A DNA stretch of 38,908 nt, taken from positions 1 through 38,908 of the forward strand of contig CAIYRB010000059.1 in NCBI GenBank assembly GCA_903928445.1, in the 5' to 3' direction. This DNA is from an uncultured Pseudomonadota bacterium. Lineage in GTDB: Bacteria; Bdellovibrionota_B; Oligoflexia; Oligoflexales; CAIYRB01. The notes below the pieces were generated by a model. It saw only the letters and a program-made list of their open reading frames with translations. It did no database searches and was not told where the DNA came from. Position numbers and translations under genes: made by a program. This document shows, one piece after another, positions 15,948 to 24,065 of this stretch (its first letter is position 1; each line of letters begins with the position of its first letter).

Positions 15948-17048
15948 TTAATATCCCAGATTGCTCAGCATCACCCTTGCCAGCTCGGTGAAGCGTTTTG
16001 ATAGCACCGAATGCGGAAAGTCTACGACCAACAAGCGCCGATTGCGCAGCGACTTCCAGGCCGCCTCATCGTAGTTCAGATAGCCACAGTAGCGGGTCTG
16101 AAAGCCGAAATACCTCTCCCCTATCAACTCCATCGATTTACCAACGTCAATATCCTTTTGCCCACGGACTTGATTGATGGCAATGCCGACGGTACGCGAT
16201 GCCATGGCCAGACCGACTTGTTGGATAAAGGCCGGATGCTCTTGCGCGACAGAGCGCAGCCTATCGGTGTAACCGCCGCGCCCCCGGCCGCCACCATCGG
16301 TACTCAGAAGATGCCTGCGGGCTATGCCGGCAATATCAGGTAACCCGAGGTTATCACCGACATTTTCAATCAGCCTAAAGAGCGAAGTCTTGAAAAACAA
16401 ATAGGCGTTCTCAATCGACGTCGGCTCCGGCAGCACCGTCATCAGCCCGAGATGGGCTGCGGCGAAGAAATCGAGGGTGTGGCGATGCGTCCCAGCCCCA
16501 AGATCAAGGATGACGAGGTCGGCCAAGCCCATTTGCTTCAGCGAAAAAATCGCCTGAAACAGCTTGCGCAGAGTCCCCTCATGGATACCGTTTGAACCAC
16601 CCCAGGCCTCTTCACCGCCCCCAGCAATCAGGCTGACGCCGTGAACGCCACTCGGGATGATGACCTCAGGCACACTCCTTCGACCATAGACGATGGCGTC
16701 GGCGAGGTTGTGCGCTGGAGCGCTGATGCCAAAGTAGGTGTGTAGGTTGGCACCACCGATATCGAGATCGATGGCTAGAACCCGCACCCCGTTTCCGGCC
16801 ATCCGCACTGCCAGATTGGCGCTGACCAGGCTCTTGCCGACCCCGCCCTTGCCGCCGCCAACGGCGATGATAATCGGTGGCTTAGCCAATTCGGCAGAAC
16901 GCTCGATGTAGGCCGGAAGGCCGAGCTCCCAGCCGCGGTGGCGATGCTCCAAAAAGGGCGTCGCAGTGCCGTCGATACGGGCCTTTAGCAGCGATGTCGT
17001 AAGATTCGAAGCGACCGCCGGGGGCCCTTTACTGCCTTTGAACATCAT
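15948..17048 (-). CDS. MinD/FlhG-like ParA-family ATPase
   Basis: A 366-aa P-loop ATPase with the deviant Walker A GGGKGGVGKSLVSANL (residues 64-79), Walker A' in AIDLDIGGANLHTYFG and Walker B in LVILDLGAGTH. The family positions proteins at cell poles or membranes by ATP-driven dimerisation. The order and spacing of motifs are closer to FlhG/MinD-like proteins than to chromosome-segregating ParA, and no parB-like gene is adjacent. There is an N-terminal extension of about 55 residues, and the very C-terminus (RVMLSNLGY) is not an obvious amphipathic membrane-targeting helix. It is first in a set with the J-like/HTH protein and the pseudouridine synthase and is divergent from sthA across 157 bp. 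Its cargo is unknown. Confidence 0.88.
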   Translation of the reverse strand: MMFKGSKGPPAVASNLTTSLLKARIDGTATPFLEHRHRGWELGLPAYIERSAELAKPPIIIAVGGGKGGVGKSLVSANLAVRMAGNGVRVLAIDLDIGGANLHTYFGISAPAHNLADAIVYGRRSVPEVIIPSGVHGVSLIAGGGEEAWGGSNGIHEGTLRKLFQAIFSLKQMGLADLVILDLGAGTHRHTLDFFAAAHLGLMTVLPEPTSIENAYLFFKTSLFRLIENVGDNLGLPDIAGIARRHLLSTDGGGRGRGGYTDRLRSVAQEHPAFIQQVGLAMASRTVGIAINQVRGQKDIDVGKSMELIGERYFGFQTRYCGYLNYDEAAWKSLRNRRLLVVDFPHSVLSKRFTELARVMLSNLGY

Positions 17049-17205
17049 GCGAAAATTCCGATGTTATTTGCAATTAGCCTAACAGAGCAGTGCTTATATT
17101 CAAACATTTATTGCGCCGCGCACGACTCCCGCGTAGTGAATAAAGTTTTCTGCGTCCCCTGCCGAGACCGAATAAAGCCAGTCCTTTTTCACGGAGTGCC
17201 GCGTT

Positions 17206-18720
17206 ATGGCAGAGAAGGCCACATCCTACGATCTTGTCGTCATCGGCAGCGGCCCGGCCGGCTACCGTGCGGCGGTTCAGGCGGCAAAGATGAAGAAGTC
17301 GGTGGCCATCATCGAAGCGACTCCCAATCGCCTTGGCGGCACCTGGATCCACACCGGCACGATCCCCTCGAAGTCGCTTCGCGAGAGTATGGACGCGATT
17401 CAGAACATCCGCTTCCACGCCGGCGGCAAGTGGGTCGAGCGCATCATCCGCGACCTACCAGCCGCCAAGCTGATGGGCCATGCTTTCAAGGTTGCCCAAT
17501 ACGAAGAAAGCATCGTGCGCCGCTACTGCGAACGCTACAAGATCGATATCATCGAAGGCTACGGCATGCTCGAAGATGCGCACACCATCCGCGTCGCCAA
17601 GCATAACGGTGAAAGCCAACTCGTTGACGCAAGATTCATCCTCCTGGCAACAGGCTCGCGCCCGCGTCGGCCGGCCGACATCCCATTTGATGGCTGGCGC
17701 ATCGTCGATGCTGATGAAGTCCTCCGCCTTGAGAACGTCCCCAAAAGCGTCATGATCTACGGCGCCGGCGTGATCGGCTGCGAGTATGCCTGCATCTTCG
17801 CCGCACTTGGCACAGAGACCACCATCGTCGATGGGCGCGGCACGATCATGCAGTATGCGGACCAAGAGATTGGCCTTGCTTTGAAAAAAACCATGGAGGA
17901 AGCCGGCGTCAAGTTCGTCCTCGGCTCAAAGCTGGCCACGGCCAAAATCCGCGGCGCCAGCGTCGTGATGACTTTGGAAAATAATGAATCGCTCGAGGCT
18001 GAAGTCCTCTTTTATGCAGCAGGACGATCGCCGAACACCGACAAGATCGGCCTAAGTCGCCTTGCCATCAAGACCAACGACAAAGGCGAGATCATCGTCA
18101 ACAAGAGTTTCCAAACTAGCACCCCAAACATCTACGCCTCCGGCGACAACATCGGCTCGCCAGCTCTGGCGGCAACCTCTGCGGCCCAAGGCCGCCACGC
18201 CAGCTTGCATATGTTTGGCACCAAGGTCAAAGAGTTCCCTCGCCTCTACCCCATCGGCGTCTACACCATCCCGGAACTGTCCAGCGTGGGCAAGACCGAG
18301 CAGGAGTTGACCCAGCTGGGCATCGAATTCGTCGTTGGCCGGGCGCATTACCACGAAGTCGCCCGCGGCTACATCCGCGGCGATGAGCACGGCCTGCTCA
18401 AGCTCCTGGTCTGCCGCAAAACGCACCGCATCCTCGGCGTGCACATCGTCGGCCACGACGCCTGCAACCTGGTGCATATCGGCCTCGCCTACATGCAGCG
18501 CGGCGGCCATGCGCAGGACTTGGTCAATATGATCTTCAACTACCCGACCCTGGCCGAGGCTTACGGCATTGCCGCCTTCAACGCCTTAAACAAGCTCTTC
18601 TTAGACGGCGAGATCGGCGACCCACCGGTGGAAGTGACCCTCGAGGCAAAAGATGCCGCGGCGGCTGAAGCGGCTGCTACTGCCGCATCCATGCCAAGCA
18701 AGGGTAGCAGCGTCGCCTAA
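17206..18720 (+). CDS. sthA: SthA-type soluble NAD(P) transhydrogenase lacking both redox cysteines
   Basis: A 504-aa flavoprotein that should move hydride between NADPH and NAD+ in the cytoplasm. The FAD motif is VVIGSGPAGYRAA (12-24), the NAD(P) motif MIYGAGVIGCEYA near 186, and the dimer domain ends with MIFNYPTLAEAYG, where Asn replaces the catalytic His of disulfide reductases, as in SthA. The segment aligned with the CxxxxC disulfide reads GGTWIHTGTIPSK: Trp47 and Thr52 stand where dihydrolipoamide dehydrogenase has Cys. Many SthA proteins keep the first Cys. An Ala-rich tail ends the protein. ATG 17206 has GGAG about eight bases upstream. It lies 171 bp before the glutamate synthase-like gene on the same strand. 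Confidence 0.88.
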   Translation: MAEKATSYDLVVIGSGPAGYRAAVQAAKMKKSVAIIEATPNRLGGTWIHTGTIPSKSLRESMDAIQNIRFHAGGKWVERIIRDLPAAKLMGHAFKVAQYEESIVRRYCERYKIDIIEGYGMLEDAHTIRVAKHNGESQLVDARFILLATGSRPRRPADIPFDGWRIVDADEVLRLENVPKSVMIYGAGVIGCEYACIFAALGTETTIVDGRGTIMQYADQEIGLALKKTMEEAGVKFVLGSKLATAKIRGASVVMTLENNESLEAEVLFYAAGRSPNTDKIGLSRLAIKTNDKGEIIVNKSFQTSTPNIYASGDNIGSPALAATSAAQGRHASLHMFGTKVKEFPRLYPIGVYTIPELSSVGKTEQELTQLGIEFVVGRAHYHEVARGYIRGDEHGLLKLLVCRKTHRILGVHIVGHDACNLVHIGLAYMQRGGHAQDLVNMIFNYPTLAEAYGIAAFNALNKLFLDGEIGDPPVEVTLEAKDAAAAEAAATAASMPSKGSSVA

Positions 18721-18891
18721 ACAAGCGAATGCTGGGACTGATGTCGACCTTTTTGCGGTTGCATAGCATGCCTATGCCGAAAAATCCCCGACTACTTCAT
18801 GATATTTATTTAATGATAAGATGGAAGGTACCCACCGCTCTGACCTCGCCCGTGTTGATCCCAGGTCCACATTCATTGAGAAGGCCCCTCT

Positions 18892-20487
18892 ATGCGGCAT
18901 TTATTTGTTTTGTGCTCCGCAACCGTCACCCTGCTTCTACTGCTGGCCACCGTCAACTGGCCCTACGCGAGTTTTGGCTTCGTCTTGGTCTTGCCGGTGG
19001 TCGTCGTGGGCGTGGTCGACATGCTGCAGACCAAACAAGCGATCCGCCGTAACTTTCCGGTGATCGGGCACTTTCGCTACCTGTTTGAGGCGATTCGTCC
19101 CGAGATCAATCAATATTTTGTCGAGTCTGACACCGACGGTGCGCCGTTTTCTCGCGTGCTTCGCTCCCTCGTCTATCAGCGGGCTAAGCGCGTGCGAGAT
19201 ACCGTCCCCTTCGGCACCAAGCTAGACGTCTATGCCAACGGCTACCGCTGGGCCAACCACTCGCTCGCACCAGTTCATGTCGATCCCACGCAGCTGCGTG
19301 TGACGATCGGTGGGCCGCAGTGTGCCAACCCCTATTGCGCCAGCATCTTTAACATCTCGGCGATGAGCTACGGAGCTCTTAGCCACGGCGCGGTGCGCGC
19401 GCTCAACGCTGGCGCCAAGCTCGGCAACTTCGCCCAAGACACCGGCGAAGGCGGGCTCTCACCGTACCACCTGGAGCCGGGTGGCGACATCATCTGGGAG
19501 ATCGGCACCGGCTACTTCAGCTGCCGCACCAAGGACGGTCATTTCGATCCGGTGCAATTTCGCGACAAAGCCACCCATCCGCATGTCAAAATGGTTGAAA
19601 TCAAGCTTTCCCAGGGCGCTAAGCCCGGTCACGGCGGCATCCTCCCCGCGGCCAAGGTGACCCGCGAGATCGCCGATATCCGCGGCGTCGAGATGGGCAA
19701 GGACGTCATCTCGCCACCAGCGCACTCGGCCTTCCAAACGCCGCTGGAGATGATGGCTTTTGTCGACAAGCTGCGCACCCTGTCGGGCGGTAAACCCACT
19801 GGATTTAAGCTCTGCCTTGGCAAACGTCGCGAGTTCATCGCCATCTGCAAAGCGATGCTGGAGAGCAAGATCATGCCTGACTTCATCGTCATCGATGGTG
19901 GAGAAGGCGGTACCGGCGCAGCTCCACTTGAATTCACCAACCACCTGGGATCGCCCTTGGTTGATGCAATGGTCTTTGTCCATAATTGCCTCGTCGGTTT
20001 TGACCTGCGTCGCCACATCCGCCTGATCGTCTCCGGCAAGATCGTCTCGGGCTTTGACATCGTCGAAAAGTGCGCGCTCGGCGCCGACATGTGCCATTCG
20101 GCACGCGGCATGATGATGGCGCTCGGCTGTATCCAAGCCCTGCGCTGCAACACCAACGGCTGCCCCACCGGCATCGCTACGCAAGACCCCCAACTGATCC
20201 GCGGCCTCGTCGTCTCGGATAAAGCCAAACGTGTTTATAACTACCACCACCAGACAGTGGCCAGTGCTGCGGAGCTGATCGGGGCGATGGGGCTATCCAC
20301 CACCAGCGAGCTCCGCCCGTGGCACGTCATGGTAAGGCAGGCGGTCAATGAGACCAAGCATCTGGGTGAGATCTTTCCGTATCTGGAGACCGGGGCGTTG
20401 CTGGGGCACAACGTACACCCCGCTTATGCGCGGGCGGTGGCGGCGGCACAGGCGGGGTCGTGGGCGTCGCGGGATGCGGCGGCTTAA
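18892..20487 (+). CDS. Membrane-anchored FMN-binding glutamate synthase-like protein (YerD type)
   Basis: A 531-aa protein with two hydrophobic segments at the N-terminus (about 3-20 and 26-44) followed by a glutamate synthase large-subunit FMN domain (about 90-500). Visible signs are FNISAMSYGALSH, QGAKPGHGG, DGGEGGTGAAP, and Cys413, Cys419 and Cys424 in the CX5CX4C spacing that ligates the 3Fe-4S cluster of GltB. The glutaminase domain and the GXGXG C-terminal domain of true glutamate synthase are absent. Relatives such as B. subtilis YerD are of uncertain function; an FMN oxidoreductase at the membrane is all that can be said. It follows sthA in the same direction, so a redox link is possible but unproven. 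Confidence 0.9.
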   Translation: MRHLFVLCSATVTLLLLLATVNWPYASFGFVLVLPVVVVGVVDMLQTKQAIRRNFPVIGHFRYLFEAIRPEINQYFVESDTDGAPFSRVLRSLVYQRAKRVRDTVPFGTKLDVYANGYRWANHSLAPVHVDPTQLRVTIGGPQCANPYCASIFNISAMSYGALSHGAVRALNAGAKLGNFAQDTGEGGLSPYHLEPGGDIIWEIGTGYFSCRTKDGHFDPVQFRDKATHPHVKMVEIKLSQGAKPGHGGILPAAKVTREIADIRGVEMGKDVISPPAHSAFQTPLEMMAFVDKLRTLSGGKPTGFKLCLGKRREFIAICKAMLESKIMPDFIVIDGGEGGTGAAPLEFTNHLGSPLVDAMVFVHNCLVGFDLRRHIRLIVSGKIVSGFDIVEKCALGADMCHSARGMMMALGCIQALRCNTNGCPTGIATQDPQLIRGLVVSDKAKRVYNYHHQTVASAAELIGAMGLSTTSELRPWHVMVRQAVNETKHLGEIFPYLETGALLGHNVHPAYARAVAAAQAGSWASRDAAA

Positions 20488-21096
20488 AACCTTCATTTTG
20501 CCCCAAGCTTAGCTCGACCTTTGCCCTTTCTGAATAGAGGTGTGTACCAAAGCAGGGGGGATCGCATCTCATTGGACTTGACAGGTTGGGTGTCTAGCTG
20601 GAGAGCAGGCCGATTTCGCATTGCCTTAATCCCATGGCCATCGCCATCCCCTTAGTCATCGCCGTTGGCGTGATTTTGATCGTCGCCTCGCCCTTGGCCG
20701 TTAGACTTATCGTTTCATGCAGAGCTTCGACAACATAGATACCTCTGAAACGATCAACCGCCTTAAGTTTAGGCAGATCGTCCATGGCTAAGCCATCAAG
20801 TCGGAGATCAAGATCACGCCAAGGGCCAAAGCTAGGGCAAAGGCTACGCCAAAGCCAATGGCATGGCCTCCGACTTGATTTCAACCTTGCGAGGTCACCG
20901 CTTTAAACACGTTAGCTCCTCGGGTTGCTGCAACAGCTTTTCTACTTCCCGCAACTCATGGCAGAATTCGCCACTTTTACCGTGAAGTAGGATAAGCGGT
21001 AACGGTCAATCACATGGGACTCAGCCAAGGTCGGGTAAACCCACAGGAACGATGCGCCGATGGAACTCATAAGCACCACTTTTTGGAGATGGGATC
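20488..21096. other. Gene-free stretch of 609 bp with nested inverted repeats
   Basis: No ORF here has a ribosome site or recognisable product. A 96-codon minus-strand frame (20594-20884) and a 34-codon hydrophobic plus-strand frame from ATG 20634 are open but unsupported. The stretch instead holds paired repeats: GGCGTGATTTTGATC at 20667-20681 with its complement (one mismatch) at 20806-20820, ATCGTTTCA at 20709-20717 with its complement at 20746-20754 inside the first pair, and TTACCG/CGGTAA further on. Folded, 20667-20820 would make a two-tier stem. It could be a structured RNA, a decayed gene or a miniature element; I cannot choose. Confidence 0.45.
20795..20879. repeat. 12-bp perfect inverted repeat pair
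   Basis: ATCAAGTCGGAG at 20795-20806 has its exact complement CTCCGACTTGAT at 20868-20879, with 61 bases between. It overlaps the right arm of the 20667-20820 stem, so the two foldings exclude each other. Confidence 0.7.
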
Positions 21097-21489
21097 ATGG
21101 GCGCTTCAGGGTATGAGGACCGCGTCGAACTGATGATCGATATCACCGAATTCTACGACCGTGTCGGGATCATAGCTGATGACCGCGAGCTTGCATGGCT
21201 GGGTTTTAATCTTGATATTTTTCTCCTCGGATTTCGTCCCGTGAACCTACCTAAGCTCCTGGATTTTTGCCGTGAGCACCCAGAATATCACGTAGCCAGC
21301 TTCGTTGGTCCGGAACGTCTCGCCAACAAGTATGTACCCGATCGGAACTTGTACTTACTGGCCAATGGCGATCGAAATCCGAACCTAGTGCTGGATACTG
21401 CCGCCAATCCAAACCGTGCCCTAGTCAATGAAGAGATGATCTGCTCGGCTCTTACCATGTTTAGCAACACCAAAACTGGTCGTCAGTGA
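21097..21489 (+). CDS. Hypothetical protein, 130 aa
   Basis: A small acidic soluble protein with no signal, membrane segment or motif I recognise. TGGAG lies eight bases before ATG 21097, a good ribosome site, and the residue mix is that of a normal folded protein (MIDITEFYDRVGIIADDREL at residues 13-32). Its last 69 bases overlap the 3' end of the minus-strand ORF at 21421-21942. It follows the 609-bp gene-free stretch and has no obvious partner, so it may be a recently acquired or lineage-specific gene. Confidence 0.5.
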   Translation: MGASGYEDRVELMIDITEFYDRVGIIADDRELAWLGFNLDIFLLGFRPVNLPKLLDFCREHPEYHVASFVGPERLANKYVPDRNLYLLANGDRNPNLVLDTAANPNRALVNEEMICSALTMFSNTKTGRQ

Positions 21490-21942
21490 AAGAGCGCGCA
21501 TCTCCCTTTCTAGGTCTTCTTGGGACATGCGGTTCACGTGAATGGTGGCATGCCACGCGTAGCGACTGAACTCGCGCGGATCAACGCCCGTTCGGCGGAG
21601 GACCCGGATGGCCAGGTATTGAAGAAGGGCCATGGCATCAAATCGATCTGCTGGAGTGAAATCAGCAGTCAAATCGGCCACTATCTTGGCAATCGCCTGC
21701 GGCCGGGTGACAAGCTTAGCTCCCGAAGGAGTCGCGTTCGCGCAATTGGCCGCACTGCCTGTTGGTGTCCGCGCGATAGCATCCCAACCCCGGCGCCCTA
21801 GTCCCCGATCCCTTAGTCCCCATCCCAGCGCAGCGGATCCCCATCCCGAAACAGAGGTGTCTATTATTCTAGAGGGATCGGGATCGGGATCGGATTTGGG
21901 GAATCGGCCTTCGGGATCTGCGGGTGCGGCTTTGCGCTGCAT
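21421..21942 (-). CDS. Hypothetical chimeric ORF carrying a segment of the downstream-strand lipoprotein family
   Basis: A 173-codon frame whose middle (about residues 61-87, TGSAANCANATPSGAKLV and on to RPQAIA) closely matches residues in the middle of the large lipoprotein encoded at 22039-24054. The N-terminal 60 residues are low-complexity, including PDPDPS encoded by three tandem GGGATC units (21874-21891, plus-strand reading). The last 85 residues (FTPADRFDAMALLQYLA, HATIHVNRMSQEDLEREM) look like ordinary helical protein. No clear ribosome site precedes ATG 21942. It may be a fusion remnant formed by partial duplication, or a pseudogene whose true start is later. It lies on the same strand as, and 96 bp downstream of, the lipoprotein gene. 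Confidence 0.4.
   Translation of the reverse strand: MQRKAAPADPEGRFPKSDPDPDPSRIIDTSVSGWGSAALGWGLRDRGLGRRGWDAIARTPTGSAANCANATPSGAKLVTRPQAIAKIVADLTADFTPADRFDAMALLQYLAIRVLRRTGVDPREFSRYAWHATIHVNRMSQEDLEREMRALSLTTSFGVAKHGKSRADHLFID
21687..21764. repeat. 78-bp direct repeat, copy A (in the orphan ORF)
   Basis: Identical to 23247-23280 over its first 34 bases and 35 of 44 thereafter, 69 of 78 in all. Both copies are in the same orientation and the same reading frame of their ORFs. Confidence 0.9.
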
Positions 21943-22038
21943 AGTAGCTAACTTTTTGGACCCAGTTTCTTTAGGGAGGATACAAGAGGACCATGCTTAA
22001 GTTTATGGCAGCAGTGGTCCCCCTGAATCTTCACGCAC

Positions 22039-24054
22039 CTACTTACTAAGCCCATTCGCCTGAAACAGCTGCGCCTTAATCTGATAAAAGGCATCGCCCG
22101 TCAACGACCCCGTGTACAGTCTGGATTTGCCGTCGCCGTCCAGTACGTAGGCGTTACCGGTCACAATCGGCAGGTCGCGCAGCTGATTGCCGTAGACCTC
22201 AACCTGAAAGCTCTTACCGGCTAAGGTCGCCGGTGCAATCGCATTAAACGGGATATCACCACCCTCAATGTTGCGCGGGTGCACTGGAAATCCGAGGTTT
22301 TCCGGGTGCTCACCGAGATCAAAGGTCAGAGTGATGAGGCTCGACGAGCGGTCGAAGGTAATTCTGGCGACGTGGCCATTTGGACCTAATTCTTCCGGTG
22401 TCAAGTCGCAGGCCGAACCGGTGGCGATGTTCAAACAGCCGACTTGGACTTGATCGGTCATCTGCTCAAAGGCCAAGCGAACCTTCAGTCGGTCACCATC
22501 CTTTTCGATTTTCATGACGTAGGTGTTGAGAAAGACGCTGGCACCTTCGACCTCACCGACCTTTGCCGCATCGGTGATGTTGACCTTGATGGCCTCCATG
22601 GTGACCTTGTTGAAGGCGACCTTTTTCGCGTCCCACTCGTCCTGAGCCTTAGCCAAATCAGCCATGGCATTTGCCTGGGCCGCCTTGAGATCACTCAAAG
22701 CCTTTGTTTCAAAGCTCGTCAGCTTGGGAAACAGCGGCCCCATTTCGACCACATCGATATTTGCCGCAATCGTGACAAGGCCGGGCTGACCGATGACCTC
22801 GTTTAGTTGACTATCGCTGTAGCTCGGTTTAATTCCACCCGTTTTATCGCGAACAGAAAATGGCGCGATGACGCCACCAAGCTTCACAAAATTGGCGTGG
22901 TCCAACTCGGTATGGTCGGTCTTCGGCAGCAGTGTGTAGCGCAAAGCACTCCCTTCACCAGCTTCGACGATATCCAGCAGGTTATTGGGATTGTCCTGCT
23001 GCCAGTACGGCACGCCGCTGGCGTCGACGTCACGTCCAGCCGGGACCGATGCTAAGTTATTGTTGAAAGCCTTACGGCAAGAAAACAGCTCGGGGCTTTG
23101 CGTTTTAAACTGCAGTGGAATCTGCTGACCACCCAGGATCGTCTCGACCAACAACTGGCCAAAGGTTTTCGTTTTCAGGTTGGGCAGTGCCGTGTCGTCG
23201 CGCAACGCCTTTTGCAGTGGACCAGAACCATCACGAGCAATCCAACTGGCAATCGCCTGCGGCCGGGTGACAAGCTTAGCACCAGGAGGCGTCACGTTCG
23301 CGCAGTTCGCCGCAATTCCTGTTGTGGGAATCAGCGGTGACTTGAGGACACCAGCGGTCCAAATACACGAGAAGTAGTTCTTCCCGTCCGCTGAGGCAGC
23401 CGGCCCGCACAGTTCAGCATCAGCAAAGTATCCCTTGCGCGTGTAGTAAGCGTCGCAAAATCCATTGGGCGTTGGCCGAGTGGCGTAGAGGCGCGACAGC
23501 AAGGGACTCACCGCCAGCTCCCAAAGCTTCCCTTCGCAATACCCTTCCCACAACAGATTCGCATGGGTTTGATCGGCCGCACTGATCGCATTGGCGGCCA
23601 CCAAATCTTTCAACGTGGTCTCGACATATTGATCCGTAACCGAATGGATGTAGGCACGGATGGCGACTTGGTCGCGCGCGGTACCAGCAGACTCGACTTT
23701 TTGCTTGGCAGTCTGCAAGGCAGCTTGAAGCCCATCGACCTTTTTCTTCGCCGGAATCAGCTCACGGTTGATGGTGTCCAGCGCATCAGCGCGGAGCAAC
23801 CGTGTTTGCCGCGTAGAATCGAGGATCGCCTGCACCTGAGGACCCGTCGGCTGGTCCCAAAGCAAGACGTTGCTGTTAAACTCAATCGTCGTTTTCGCCT
23901 CAGCCAACTGCAAGGCCTGCGTCGCATCAACCGGATACGCAGGCGCCACCACCGTGCCACGTGGCTGTATCTGCGGCGCCTTAGCCCGACCGCACCCAAT
24001 CGGGGCGACGAAAACCATCAAGACCATCAAAGCACGAGCGATCTTAGACTGCAT
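22039..24054 (-). CDS. Large lipoprotein of unknown function with multiple cysteines
   Basis: A 671-aa exported protein. The signal peptide ends in VFVAPIGCGRA; the Cys near residue 21 is a probable lipidation site although Pro at -3 is unusual. A helical, Ala/Lys/Gln-rich stretch (about 80-150, KKKVDGLQAALQTAKQKV) and a second one (about 450-500) look like coiled coils. Cys pairs lie at about 175-240, 265, 325 and near VGCLNIATGSACDL, suggesting disulfides. The last 130 residues look beta-rich. No family is recognised. ATG 24054 has TGGAG at seven bases; an ATG at 24066 overlaps the stop of the barrel gene without a ribosome site. It is third in a set with an exported Cys-bearing protein and an outer-membrane barrel, pointing to an outer-membrane assembly. 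Confidence 0.8.
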   Translation of the reverse strand: MQSKIARALMVLMVFVAPIGCGRAKAPQIQPRGTVVAPAYPVDATQALQLAEAKTTIEFNSNVLLWDQPTGPQVQAILDSTRQTRLLRADALDTINRELIPAKKKVDGLQAALQTAKQKVESAGTARDQVAIRAYIHSVTDQYVETTLKDLVAANAISAADQTHANLLWEGYCEGKLWELAVSPLLSRLYATRPTPNGFCDAYYTRKGYFADAELCGPAASADGKNYFSCIWTAGVLKSPLIPTTGIAANCANVTPPGAKLVTRPQAIASWIARDGSGPLQKALRDDTALPNLKTKTFGQLLVETILGGQQIPLQFKTQSPELFSCRKAFNNNLASVPAGRDVDASGVPYWQQDNPNNLLDIVEAGEGSALRYTLLPKTDHTELDHANFVKLGGVIAPFSVRDKTGGIKPSYSDSQLNEVIGQPGLVTIAANIDVVEMGPLFPKLTSFETKALSDLKAAQANAMADLAKAQDEWDAKKVAFNKVTMEAIKVNITDAAKVGEVEGASVFLNTYVMKIEKDGDRLKVRLAFEQMTDQVQVGCLNIATGSACDLTPEELGPNGHVARITFDRSSSLITLTFDLGEHPENLGFPVHPRNIEGGDIPFNAIAPATLAGKSFQVEVYGNQLRDLPIVTGNAYVLDGDGKSRLYTGSLTGDAFYQIKAQLFQANGLSK
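23247..23324. repeat. 78-bp direct repeat, copy B (inside the lipoprotein gene)
   Basis: Partner of 21687-21764. It encodes TGIAANCANVTPPGAKLV and on to RPQAIA in the lipoprotein. The two copies differ at nine bases, all in the last 44; among the codons that differ, five changes are silent and three alter the residue. Confidence 0.9.
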
Positions 24055-24065
24055 GGATGACTCCA

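Noticed and set aside
19459..20250. Minus-strand 263-codon frame opposite the glutamate synthase-like gene
   Set aside because: Long only because the plus gene is GC-rich in third positions; the plus frame has all family motifs.
20594..20884. Minus-strand 96-codon frame in the gene-free stretch
   Set aside because: No ribosome site, no family, and it spans the inverted repeats; treated as noncoding.
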